From contig CAIIXF020000005.1 in NCBI GenBank assembly GCA_903813345.2, positions 24,557,375-24,617,374 on the forward strand: DNA of 60,000 bases, given 5' to 3'. Below the pieces are notes generated by a model that saw only the letters and a list, made by a program, of their open reading frames with translations, made no database searches and was not told the DNA's origin. Below, one piece after another: positions 46,801 through 58,002 of this stretch (position 1 is the first letter of the stretch; each line of letters opens with the position of its first letter). A program made the translations under genes and the position numbers. Origin of the DNA: Owenia fusiformis. Taxonomy: Eukaryota > Annelida > Polychaeta > Sabellida > Oweniidae.

Positions 46801-47139
46801 GGCATAGTACTAAAGTAGTACTATTTTTTTTAAGTATTGGTTATATCACTACAGGTAGACTTAAAGCCCTTGTAGCATCTGAAAACAAATGTCCTATGTA
46901 GCCTAATGTTTCACATTAGTTACACTTACATTCATTTACTTCAGTGTTTAGTCTTAAGTACACCTGTGCTTGTTGTTTACAAGATGATGATATTTTGTAT
47001 TTTACTTGTAGTGTTGCTAATTTGCAAAACATCTCTTGGTACGAACAAGTACCTTAAACAGGAATATAACAGTCATAGTTTGAACAGGTGCATTTACCAA
47101 GGATACTCATTGATCATTCTCTCTGTAAACTTAGTATGA
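43871..47139. other. Long non-coding stretch
   Basis: Contains a 41-bp direct duplication at about 45830-45912 (ACCTTATACTGTCGTCATTT). A 45160-45290 stretch has inverted GTGAACACCT/AGGTGTTCA phrases. No exon is securely recognised. Confidence 0.4.
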
Positions 47140-47405
47140 GCAAGAACCTTTAACAGGGACACCAACTTTACACACTCTTAGTTTGAGCAAGTTCCTTTAA
47201 CAGGGACACTCACTTAGCAGACTCTTAGTTTGAGCAAGTGGCTTTAACAGGGGCACTCACTTAGTTTGAGTAAGTGACTTTAACAGGGATATACACTAAA
47301 CACACTCTTTAGTTTGAGCAAGTGGCTTTAACAGGGATATACACTAAACACACTCTTTAGTTTGAGCAAGTGGCTTTAAAAGGGACACTCAGTTGATTAT
47401 TCATT
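47140..47405. repeat. About 47-bp minisatellite, five to six degenerate copies
   Basis: Units centre on TTAGTTTGAGCAAGTGGCTT + TAACAGGGA followed by variable CACTCACTTAG or TATACACTAAACACA. Two copies near 47290-47360 are nearly identical. Confidence 0.8.
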
Positions 47406-49200
47406 TGAGCAAGTGCCTTTAACATAGATATCAACCAAGCTTAAAGAACAGCAAGAGATCAGCCATTTCCTTAATTTGATCAGAAATTCAAATTAACCCA
47501 TAGACAATGTTTCCACTAATGAGCTATTGATTGACATAGCACTATAGCAGATCAGCTCTAAAACAATCATTCTGCCCTTACAGAAAAAATAAAATGGATC
47601 AAGACAGATGATTAAACTAGGCAATGCTGTATATAAAATCACTTTTTAGTGTCAGTATGAATCAAGACTATGTGTAGTGTAGCCTCGGTACATGTATTAA
47701 TGTTTTTCATCTTGATGGTAAGGACTACCTATTTCCAAATTCAGAAAAACAAGCATGTGAGATAAAAAATGTAAATAAGAAATAAATTTATGCATAGCAG
47801 GGAAGCAGGGGGTCACTGACTTGAATTTAATACCCACCAGGGCAGTCTAGTCTTTAAATAGATAAAGGAGAAAACTGTCCCTCTGGTTACATCTTAGGTC
47901 AAAGGACAGATATAACACAGTTATGTAATTTCTCTTGAGGATTTTAATAAGAATCTAATGAAGATTTATAATTTTATCGACGCCAACAGATTTAGCAAAG
48001 ATCACGAAACAGGATGCTTTCAGGGTGTTTTTTAAAACAGGTAAATGTTAAAGGTAGAATGAGAGATAGAAAGCAACTTTTCCAAAAATTGTGTCTCATT
48101 CAGTAAAGTCTACTAATTTTAATGTATTTTTGTCAGCACTATTTGACTTCTACTTTATTCACAAAAGTTGGGAAAATGTATATAATGTTACTTGGAATCT
48201 TGTGACCTATAATTATCCCTATTTTAGCTTTAAGTCTTCCAAAGAAATCAAAGTACACTTTAGGCAATAGCCCCAAACAATTGTATATCACTTAATGAAT
48301 TCAAAACCCAGCATCTCCAAAACTATTACATAGAAACTTCAATAAAATCATTTGCCTTTACAGACTTCAGGACAAAACTGGCCTATTTCAAATTGGCAAG
48401 CATGCCCATAACCTAAACTATTATTTAGTTCATAGGCATTCAATAGATTGAAAGCCCATGTTTAGTAGCATATCAGAAAACTGGAGATGTCAAAATAATC
48501 CGTGAAATTTAGAAATCCAAAATGGCCATCTTGACATGTACCCAGCAATAAAGTGCCCTAAATCTAACCATTTCTAAGATTTTTATACCAACAAAGATTC
48601 TTGAAACAGCAGACAAGAATTTGAGGCAGCCATCACCTTGGAAACTGATCACTACATGAATATAAAAAATCAATGAAAGTTGATATTTATTAAGAAGTTT
48701 GAGTTTTGAAAAGGTCAACTGTTTTTAAAAGGTCCACTAAAAGCATGGGTTTAAATTAATTGGTATAATATTCAAATTGATATGAAGTTCAGTCAGATTG
48801 ATATAAATTCAAGTCAGCTTGACATGTATTCGAGATATATCAAAAGTATCAATATTACTGTAATTTATATAACAGATATTTAATTGAAATACATCATTTT
48901 GTGTGATTTGTGTAGAACCTTTGGCATCTATCACAAACATTGTAGTAGTTATTTATCATTCTAAATGTAAAGCATTAATCTGTCAAGTCGTGTTCAAGTT
49001 TATTTTGAAAAAGCTGTCTGGTTTACTTCCTATGACTATCAGTCATATTCATATACAATAAAACTAATTTAATTGACAGATATAAAATGCTTTTTTATTT
49101 TACAGAAGATAGCTCATTAGAAAACATGATAGAGATTAATAGCAAAATTTTTATTATTAAATAGAAAATATGGTTATAAGGAGGGTGGGTAACACTGTTT
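47406..49200. other. non-coding sequence
   Basis: Nothing recognised beyond low-complexity AT-rich DNA. Confidence 0.4.
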
Positions 49201-49204
49201 TCCG

Positions 49205-49430
49205 GATTTCACAGATATATTGAATTGTTGACTTGAATGTATTGAAATGTTCTATTGAATGAAGTAAATGTATTGAATAGTTGTATAAAATGTAGTGATA
49301 TTTTGTATTGAATTGTTATATTGAATGTCTTTGAGTTGTTTATTGAATGTAGGAGATGCATTGAATTATTGTATTAAGTGTAGTGAACTTTTGAATTGAA
49401 TGTATTGAATTGTTGGAATAAATTTTGATA
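49205..49430. repeat. Degenerate TATTGAATTGTT repeat
   Basis: TATTGAAT-containing phrases recur about a dozen times without a strict period. It looks like an old, decayed minisatellite next to the R1 repeat. Confidence 0.6.
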
Positions 49431-49670
49431 AAAAAAAAATATATACAATAAATTGATCAAACATTATTGTCAAGATTACCAGATTTGTCATGGAAAATGG
49501 TGGCTACTGTGAACTTTGTGTCCATCCAGATTGCAGACAATAAAGAGTATACACCTAAACTAAAAATCGGCAACTCCACAGAGTAGCAAATCCTAATAAT
49601 GAACACTATATAAATCATGATTCTGTACAGTCATAATGTGATATCTAACATCTTCTTTTCCCTTCAATAA

Positions 49671-51185
49671 ATACTTAAATTTAAAAAAGGTGTCACTACA
49701 AATCCTTTTTATTTTTATTATCAATTTGGATTTCAGAAATTCAACTCTACCTACATGGCCATTTTATATTTCATTGAACAAATTCGAAAATCAACTGATT
49801 TGGGGAAAACGAGCATTGGCATAACATTAGATTTTTCCAAGGCCTTTGACACAATTAATCATGACATTTTGATACAAAAACTTGAATATTATGGCATCAG
49901 AGGAATAGCTAAGTCCTGGTTTGAAAGTTATTTAAAAGACCGCAAACAATATGTCACCATTAACAATTATGAATCTAAACAATCATCTCTAAATTGTGGT
50001 GTTCCGCAGGGCTCGGTACTTGGACCACTATTATTTATTCTTTACATAAATGATCTGCCTTTTGTTGCCCCTAATCTAAAATTTATTATGTTTGCTGATG
50101 ACACCAATCTTCTTGATAGTGATTATGATTTAAATGAACTCATGACTAGAACTAATGCAAACTTGAATTCAATAGATGACTGGATAAAAGCAAACAAACT
50201 TTCACTTAATATTGGCAAAACCAATGCTATTCTATTTGGACCCCAAAAAAATCAAACAAATCTGAATCTTAAAATACGCAATGAGAACATAAATTTCCAG
50301 GAAAAAATTGACTTTCTTGGAATTATTATTGATAAAAACTTGAAATTTAAAGAACACATAAAATCTGTTGAAACAAAGATTTCTCGCGTCATTGGTTCTC
50401 TTTATCACATTAAACATCTACTTCAAATAGACAGTTTCAAAACAATTTACTACTCATTGATACACTCTCAATTAAATTATTGCAACATAATCTGGGGTAA
50501 CACATTTAAATCATTTTATGATCGTCTACATAAACTGCAGAAACAATTCTTAAGGCTAGCTTTAAATAAGGATAGACTTTCTCACTCTGCTCCCCTATTT
50601 AAAGATCTTAGAATATTAAATATTTTTGATGTCAACAGATATTGTACTGGTCAGTTCATGTACAAAATCTTTAATAAGCACCCCAGTCTTCCAAAAAATC
50701 TATTTCAAGACTTGTTTGATATCAACATTAATATTCATCATCATTACACAAGACAATTGCATCATTTTCATATCCCTAAATGCTCTAAACTTTCCCTTCA
50801 CTATCTGGGTCCTAATCTTTGGAATGCTCTACCACATGATATTAAAAAATGCTCCACTCTAAATATTTTCAAATCTTCATATAAAAAACTGCTCATCTAT
50901 CATAATGTATAATACCAATATCATACTGTACTGTTGATTTTATACTGGTACCCGATTTTTGTAACATTTTTACATTGTACATCCTTAGATTAATTGTTAA
51001 TACCATTTTTATATACCTACATGTAACATAATATAAGTGTTTTCTTTTATATGTAGTCTAGTTGTCATTTTAATGATTTCTGTTAAACCGCAACATATAC
51101 CCACTAGGGTGTCTAGCGGCTTGTTTTTATAGTGTATGTTATATAAGAATTATGAAATAAATAATTGAAAAAATTGAAAATTGAA
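49671..51185 (+). mobile_element. 5'-truncated non-LTR retrotransposon (CR1/Jockey-like)
   Basis: Contains the reverse transcriptase frame, a 3' UTR of about 270 bp with CCCACTAGGGTGTCTAGCGG, and an A/T-rich tail of repeated ATTGAAAA after AATAAATAATT. The endonuclease domain is missing, as is usual for truncated target-primed insertions. It sits inside repeat R1, so it is younger than that copy. Confidence 0.85.
49755..50912 (+). CDS. Non-LTR retrotransposon reverse transcriptase (truncated N terminus)
   Basis: 385 residues from the first in-frame ATG. The frame is open back to 49671 and reads FKKGVTTNPFYFYYQFGFQK before it, so the true start has been lost and the ATG is fortuitous. RT motifs are in order: LDFSKAFDTINHDIL (first catalytic Asp), CGVPQGSVLGPLLFILYIND, the active site FADDTNLL, and FLGIIIDKNLKFKEHI (thumb-proximal). 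The C-terminal LHKLQKQFLRLAL and NLWNALPHDIK segment is typical of CR1/Jockey-group ORF2 proteins. FKKG joined abruptly to YQFGF suggests an internal deletion of the palm N-terminal part. No stop or frameshift interrupts the remaining frame, implying a recent insertion. It cannot transpose alone without its endonuclease. Confidence 0.9.
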   Translation: MAILYFIEQIRKSTDLGKTSIGITLDFSKAFDTINHDILIQKLEYYGIRGIAKSWFESYLKDRKQYVTINNYESKQSSLNCGVPQGSVLGPLLFILYINDLPFVAPNLKFIMFADDTNLLDSDYDLNELMTRTNANLNSIDDWIKANKLSLNIGKTNAILFGPQKNQTNLNLKIRNENINFQEKIDFLGIIIDKNLKFKEHIKSVETKISRVIGSLYHIKHLLQIDSFKTIYYSLIHSQLNYCNIIWGNTFKSFYDRLHKLQKQFLRLALNKDRLSHSAPLFKDLRILNIFDVNRYCTGQFMYKIFNKHPSLPKNLFQDLFDININIHHHYTRQLHHFHIPKCSKLSLHYLGPNLWNALPHDIKKCSTLNIFKSSYKKLLIYHNV

Positions 51186-51895
51186 TTGAAACTTGAGATC
51201 ATTGTAGTGTCATTTTACCATACTTTAAAGATAACTCTAAGTAATAGCGAATTCCTGCTCTAAGCAGCCATTTTGAATTTTCTGAGGCAAAAATTAGAAA
51301 AACAATACCACAATTGTAATCTACTCTAAAATTTCTTCATTTTGAGTATAATATAGCCATACTTCTAAGAGATCAGAAAATTATTGTAAAATCCCACATT
51401 AGGCGGCCATTTTGAATTTTACGAGGCCCGAATCAGAAAAACGATACAATATTTGCAATCTTCTCTAAATTGCCTTTCATTTGAGTATTATAAAGCTAAA
51501 ACCATCTCAAAATTAATGCAAATCTTTGTTTTAATGGCCTCTGGGGGTCAAGGTGAAAAACACAGAATATACATGTATGTGAAATAGATAGATCTGAATA
51601 TACTACCAAAACTTCAAATAATAATATTTATTACTTTGGATAAAAAGGAAAAACATTAGATTTTTGTGAAAAATTTCCGCCAATTTCAAAGTGGCGGCCA
51701 TCTTGAAAAACTATCAAACCATCTGTAAAACTATTCACCAATATACATCTTTCCACCAAATATGAAGAAAATCTATCAACTAGTATTCGAGTTATCTTCT
51801 GGAGGGATGGATGGACTGACGGAGGGACGGAGGGACAGATGGACGGATGGATGGACAGAGGGCTTCACTATATCCCTACCGAACTTCGATCATTG

Positions 51896-53090
51896 GGATA
51901 ATAAAGCATAATATTTATACCAATGGCATTAATGGAAGGAAAGCCCCTCTATAGCATATACCAACATGGAATACATTGAAAGGGACAACAATTCCTGAAG
52001 TATTTCAATCCAGCTGGTGATCATGATTTATCAATACGATCAAAACTATTCATTAATATTTGATTCCATGCAATGATTCTTCTTTCATTCTTTCATATAT
52101 CTTTAACAGACAGCAAATAATATTCAGCAGGAAAAATAAGGTTATCAGTGCAATGAAAAGCAGAACTTTAATTAATATTTGACTTCGTGCCATAATTCAT
52201 TTTCACATTTCTTGAACAGACAGAGAATCAAATCAGTAGACACAATATGAGTGCTAACAAAATTGTAACTTCAGTAAAGGAATCAAGTTACATAATAAAA
52301 CGACATGCTCAGTTGCTAAATGTCAACACAATTTCTGGTTTAATCATATTTAAGATATTTTAGTGGAAATCTATCAACTTGTTTGTGGTGTCCAAATATC
52401 CTTTTATTTACATAAAGATTTTCTTAAATTTTTCTATGCTTGGTTTCCATCTGGAATCCCCAATACCATGAATTTAGACATGGACTTTAGGCTTGAATCA
52501 ACATTGAAAAGAATATATTGGAAAGAGTATCTTAATTAGTATTCTATACAATGTTTCGTCAAATTTCTGCTGCTCCCCTAATAAATCTGACTGCAAAAAA
52601 AAATTCTCCCCCAAATCAACATAGATTCAACAAATCTTCTTCTCAATCACATCCCTTCCCTAAAAAATCACATCTCCACTGAATAAAACAATGATGAAAG
52701 TCACTGACCCTATCATCGTATGTTTCCAAGGAAAAGACTCCCATACAATTTAGAGAATTAGCCAATTGTCTTTTATTGTAAGTATACTGCTCCATTTTGC
52801 TAAAGAATGCAACAATTAATGTGTAATAATGAGGTTATACTGCCCTTTTCAAGTTGAACAAAAGGAACTAAACAAAGAAGACATTGTCACATGGCATGGA
52901 ATAAGGAGGGAGGGGACACAGTCAACAGCTTGCAAAAGTCAGTCTTTTTCCTATAAATCAAACAGTGGAGGTCTACGCGACCTGTAAAAAATACTGATGG
53001 GTGATGTTATCATTACAAAATGCACATTGTTGTTGTTTCTTTAAATTGAAATATAAAATGTTATGAAAAATAATTAAAAATAAAAAAAAT
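51896..53090. other. non-coding sequence with one possible exon
   Basis: Apart from the candidate at 52709-52799, no gene or repeat is recognised. Confidence 0.35.
52709..52799 (-). CDS. Possible first coding exon of an unknown gene
   Basis: On the minus strand the acceptor-like TTGTTGCATTCTTTAG is followed by CAAAATGG, a good start context. The 29 codons read MEQYTYNKRQLANSLNCMGV and FSLETYDDR, to a weak donor-like AGG|GTCAGT. The composition is more protein-like than elsewhere in this AT-rich stretch. It does not match any MON2 segment I know, and no partner exon was found. It could be chance. Confidence 0.2.
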
Positions 53091-53094
53091 ATTA

Positions 53095-53340
53095 ACTAGA
53101 AATCGGTAACTCCACGGAGTAGCAAATCCCAACGAACACTATATAAAAAAATATATAAATCATCAATCTGTACATTCACAATGTAATATTTACCATCTAC
53201 TCTTCCCTTCAACAGACACCATACAATATACATCTTTCCACCAAATATGGAGAAAATCTGTCAACTAGTATTCGAGTTATCTTCCGGATGGACTGATTGA
53301 CGGAGGGAGGACTTCACTATATCCCTACCGAACTTCGTTG
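53095..53340 (+). repeat. Dispersed repeat R1, copy 3 (internally deleted)
   Basis: AAATCGGTAACTCCACGGAG + TAGCAAATCCC leads through CTTCCCTTCAACAGACACC straight to CTAGTATTCGAGTTATCTTC and CTTCACTATATCCCTACCG. It defines the uninterrupted ends of R1. Confidence 0.65.
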
Positions 53341-53345
53341 AATAA

Positions 53346-55398
53346 TGAGTAGAGGGGATTAAAATTTCAAAATGCATTTGTTAACTTTTCAAGCAGATAT
53401 TGTACGATCCTCTCCACCTGTTTTGCCCATTTCACAGGCGTGAGTATGGATACTCTAAAATGGATTTGAGCTTCAGCTCAGACAATAGCCTGAGTTCTGA
53501 AAATTGTTGACAGACATATAGATAGAAGTGTTGTTTTAATGCTGCTTGTATCATCATCACTTATATGAGGGTGTCTTAATTATTGTTACACTTTCTTCTT
53601 GTTTCTTCTTTCCTCTTCTTTGCTTTTGTTGTTATTTTCTTTGTCTTGTTTATTCTTAACTCTTGGCCTTGTTATTTTCTTTGTCTTGTTTTGGAGTTGG
53701 GTCTGCAGACTTGTAAGTACAGGAATTAATCATTTTTGGTGATCTTGTACAAGTATGCCACTTAAACTCATGATATTCTTCAGATCTGTGGTATGTTTGT
53801 CTTTTTGAGATGCTTCCTGAACGTTTGGATAGGCAACTGTACGAAAATAACAAACTTCTCTCTTATAATATATACTTCACTAGTAATTTTCTTATTTTCT
53901 AGTGCTAGTATCATGTCTGTCTAGAAATGTTGCTTCATTTTTGTTTTTGTTTTCCTTGTTCAGTTTCAGTTCATTAGGGTGTATATTTCCATTTTATGAT
54001 TTATTGTCATATGAGGTCAGTCAAGTAGGCAATTCCATTGTGTGAGGTAAAACCATTGTAATTTAAATAAAAGAAAATAATAATCATCAAACAAGGTATT
54101 GTCACATTGCATAGAATAAAGAGGTGAGAGATGATTTGTCAAGATGTGTCAACTAGATTTCACAACTTCAAATTGCAGTATACTGTAGAGGTTATTGACC
54201 ACTGAATATTAAGGAGAGAAATAAAAATCTAAAATAATTACGAGGTTATTGCCCAGCCCCTGTAATGATTACTGATGATGTAAACTGCCAATCGTACAAT
54301 GTTGTGCTAAGGTATCATGTATCTTAACACCTCACTTTGAGTCAACACATCAATCAGGAATGCTCCAGTTTTTTACTAAATCGATCAGATCTTTATGTTG
54401 ATTGTCTGTGTTCCTGTCTGAGACCCAAGCATCATCAGTGATTTGTTTCTTCATAAAAATGTGAATTTCTCCAAAGTGTGATGACTGTGAATGTATAACT
54501 ATTATATTAAATCTACAATAAGCTAGAAAGTATATAAAGACTACAAAGTCTTGAGATGCCATAATCATTGGTATTACGTTTGGTGATCTTCAGGCGATTC
54601 TAAAATTTAGCAAAATAAAAAATCGCTGAGATGATAATATGAATGAACATCAAGGGCAATAAATACACTATAATGATCACAATTATTGTAACTTCTCCCA
54701 TCAGATGAACTCAGATGAAAGTGTCATAATATCAGAGCATGTGGCAATTTCAGATATTTGTGACCATTATTAGAATGCAGACTTTGTACTCTCTTATTAT
54801 TATATATTATATATTAGATTCCTGACTTATCCATATTTCATAAGAAGGACATGTCCCTTGGTGTTATGGTCTCAGATTGTGATATTTGTACTTGAATGGT
54901 GGGGAGGGGTATTAGACTCTATTTTCTCACATCGAATTAAGATTTGGGATTGTTGGTGTTTGTTTTCCTTATGACTGGTGCACTTCTAGATGTTTCTTTT
55001 TCTTGCTAGCGTTCTGAAGCAGTTCTTGGTCCTTTCCCTTAGGCACTCTCTGATTGTATTTCTAAACAATTTTGTATTCCAACATGGAGTTCATGATCTC
55101 TTCAATAATTCCATAAATGGCTATATCCATGTTGACCTTTTTGCTTGATTTACTGAATAAATTCTTATATTTAACTAATTGGAGTCTGATTCACTTTCAT
55201 CCTATTTCATCTTATAAATTACTAAACAGTCAATTACCATGCTTCCATGGATGTTACCTGTTGAGACATACTTAAAAACTTAACATGAGTTTTCAATTAC
55301 TTTTTGAATAATTTATGATGCAGAAACTGCATCAATCATGCAAAACTAGTGTAAAATGTAATAGTAAAAATATATTATATTGGAAATACAAGAATGGT
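53346..55398. other. non-coding sequence
   Basis: A pyrimidine-rich patch at 53590-53700 contains a partial duplication (TTGTTATTTTCTTTGTCTTG twice). No exon is recognised. Confidence 0.4.
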
Positions 55399-56167
55399 AA
55401 CAAGGCATTAACATGACAAAATATCATCCCCTAATTGCTAACAATATCATTAGTTCAATCTTAAGTCAGATTTGAATTTCTGAGAACTCTGTAGATGATT
55501 TTGAAAAAATGGTCAATTTAAAACAAGTTTTGTTTACCCTGAGTAGGTAATTGAACGTGAAATCTCAAATCTAGAGCCAGATTTGAACTTCTGAGAACTT
55601 GAAGATGATTTGAAAAATAATTGGTCAATTTGAAGCAAGTTGAAAAATACCTTTTTGACCTTGAGAAGGTCATTGAAGTTCAAATCTTTTTTGGCCTCAA
55701 AGTCATTGAAGGTCAGATCTATATTCAGATTTGAACTTTTGAGAACTTGTAGATGGTTTTTAAAAAGAATAGGTCAATTTGAAGCAAGATGAAAAAATAC
55801 TTTTTTGACCTTTTTTTACCTTGAGAAGGTCATTGAAGGTCAAATCTTAAAGCTAAAGTCAGATCTGAACTTCTGATAACTTGTAGATGATTTTAAAAAA
55901 TTGGTCAATTTGAAACAAGTTGAAAAAATACCTTTTTGACCTTTTTTAATCCTTTTTGACCTTGAAAAGGTCATTGAAGGTCAAAGTCAGATTTTAACTT
56001 CTGAAAACTTGTAGTTGATTTGGAAAAACATTGAAGTCAGTCTAAACAGAATTTGTTTTTAAATATTTGTTACAGATGCCGATCGCCAACCGCCAACCAA
56101 CAATCGCCAACCACCGCCACAAAAACGGAGACCATAGCAATACGTCACCACTTCTTGTTGGTGACAC
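55399..56167 (+). mobile_element. HINE/pearl-like element, copy 7, degenerate satellite core
   Basis: The head AACAAGGCATTAACATGACA is followed by about five diverged satellite units (AATTTGAAGCAAGTTGAAAA, TTTGACC, AAGGTCATTGAAGGTCA). The tail reads GTTACAGATGCCGATCGCC, CAAAAACGGAGACCATAGC, CACCACTTCTTGTTGGTGA. It is clearly older than copies 6 and 9. Confidence 0.75.
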
Positions 56168-56186
56168 AAAAATCAAAACAATGTTA

Positions 56187-56312
56187 AACAAGGCATGGAC
56201 ATGCAAAATGGCACCACCTGCCATTTGTAACAGAATCCCAAACTCTAACTGAAAAATTCCAAACGGAATGCCATCCACAAAAAAGTTAGAGATTATATAA
56301 CAATATGTTATT
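56187..56312 (+). mobile_element. HINE/pearl-like element, copy 8 (short)
   Basis: AACAAGGCATGGACATGCAA, CACCACCTGCCATTTGTAAC and AAAAAAGTTAGAGATTATAT follow the family order. It lies 20 bp after copy 7 in the same orientation, and the terminal hairpin is lost. Confidence 0.65.
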
Positions 56313-58002
56313 TACAATATCAAAGATGTATGCTGTTTGTATGTCAATGGATTACTCAACCAGCCTTACATAGAATGGAGGAAAGAAACTTTGTGGTGCA
56401 TACCACATGCAAAATACAAATGAAAATGGGTGTTATGATTGTGGGAGGAACTTTAGAGAATATATTCCAGATAATTGTGACTAATAATGCTTTCAATTCC
56501 CTCAGTGCTATACTGCAAAGTGTATATTATATAAATGAATAATAAATATATATAAAATCTTTGGATTTTCACTTAAACTCTATAAGAAATAGCTGACCAA
56601 TCATCTTGGTTTGACATGTGACATGTTCAGATTTCATTTGGTAATTCAACATAGGGGCTTGAATTGTTTCATTATTAAAATGTTGCCCTTTGTGCTTTCT
56701 AGTTAAAGTCAATGTATAAACGAGGAAACATGTATGATAACTTCGGAAGAAAACATCATGAAAAACAATGTCAAGCGATAAATATCTTATTCTCAACCTT
56801 ACATTACCTCAACCTTACAACCTCAACCTTACCCTCATAACATTACCTACCTAGCATCATGAATACATTTGTTTGGGCATGTTCATCTTTTTACCATGTT
56901 GTATAACCTTACCTGGAAATACACAAAAGAAAAAATTTAAGAAATAATAAAATATAGTTTGTGAAAAACTAAATATGTTTTTTTTTATTCGTCAGTAGTT
57001 TTTCAAAAAGTGAATGGAGGAAGTACAGTATGGTGTAATATTGTACTGGTATATTTATTGATTCACTGAACAATCTGAAAACCCCCCCAAGTACATGCAT
57101 ACATGTGGATGGTTACTCAGACATGGAGCCATCTTTTGCAATCTACCTTCACATTTTTTTCCAATGATATTTCATGTATGATGGGGTGTTTTGATATCGT
57201 CTAATCCCCCATTAAACTATATTTTCTTAGAAACTTACATTTTCATTTTACTTTGAGAATAAACTTAATCATTTCTATTGAGATATGATGGTCAGTAAGG
57301 ACAGAACAAGGTCATCTACCTCTTTTTTCCTGATAACTTTTTTTTATAATTTTTCATGAAATTTTCACTAGATAAACTTTAAAGCATTCCTAATACGATG
57401 TATACAAAATATTTGGCTTCTTTTGTCCTGGCTACTAGATATTGTTTAACAGGCTCAGAGTTTAAAAATAAAAATCGCATTATTTGATATATTAATGACA
57501 CCTTTAATCTTCTCCTGAGATCTATAACTAAATCTGATCAGCACCAATTATACAAAAGCCAGTGACTCCCAGAGAGATAAGACCCAGAAGAGAAATTTCA
57601 TGCAGGTCCTGTTTTCAAGTAAAAAATAGGAGAAAAAATAACTTAATTAGCAAGGATCAATCAAAAAACATGGAATCTATACTCAAAATAAACAAGTGAA
57701 AGAAAAGAAGATGCGTCAATCTATATTTACACTGATAAACCATGGAATAAAAACGACATAGCATATAATGAATATCGTCAAATATTAAATTACATCTGAT
57801 CGAATAAACATTAATCTCCTTAAAATCTATAAACCTTCTGTAATTCAGCCTCATTTATGAAAATAATATCATATATCTGCGATTATATAGATCAGAATAT
57901 GATAACATGTAATTAGGAAAGGATAAGTCCCAAGTAATTGAAGATATTTTGAAATCTATAGCTACAAAAATAACATTTATTCCTCATCCACCCGCTATGA
58001 AT
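56313..58002. other. non-coding sequence
   Basis: No gene recognised. CTCAACCTTAC-type phrases repeat at 56796-56835. A minus-strand pyrimidine tract with CAG|GTAAGG ends at 56913 (see findings). Confidence 0.4.

Larger units (their letters stand above)
49553..51895 (+). repeat. Dispersed repeat R1, copy 2, interrupted by a retrotransposon
   Basis: The head AAATCGGCAACTCCACAGAG + TAGCAAATCC runs to CTTTTCCCTTCAA (about 49668), stops at the retrotransposon and resumes at about 51186. It passes GGCGGCCATTTTGAATTTT blocks and ends GAGTTATCTTCTGG, ATGGACGGATGG, CTTCACTATATCCCTACCG. Copy 3 (53095-53340) has the same head and tail joined directly. Confidence 0.65.
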
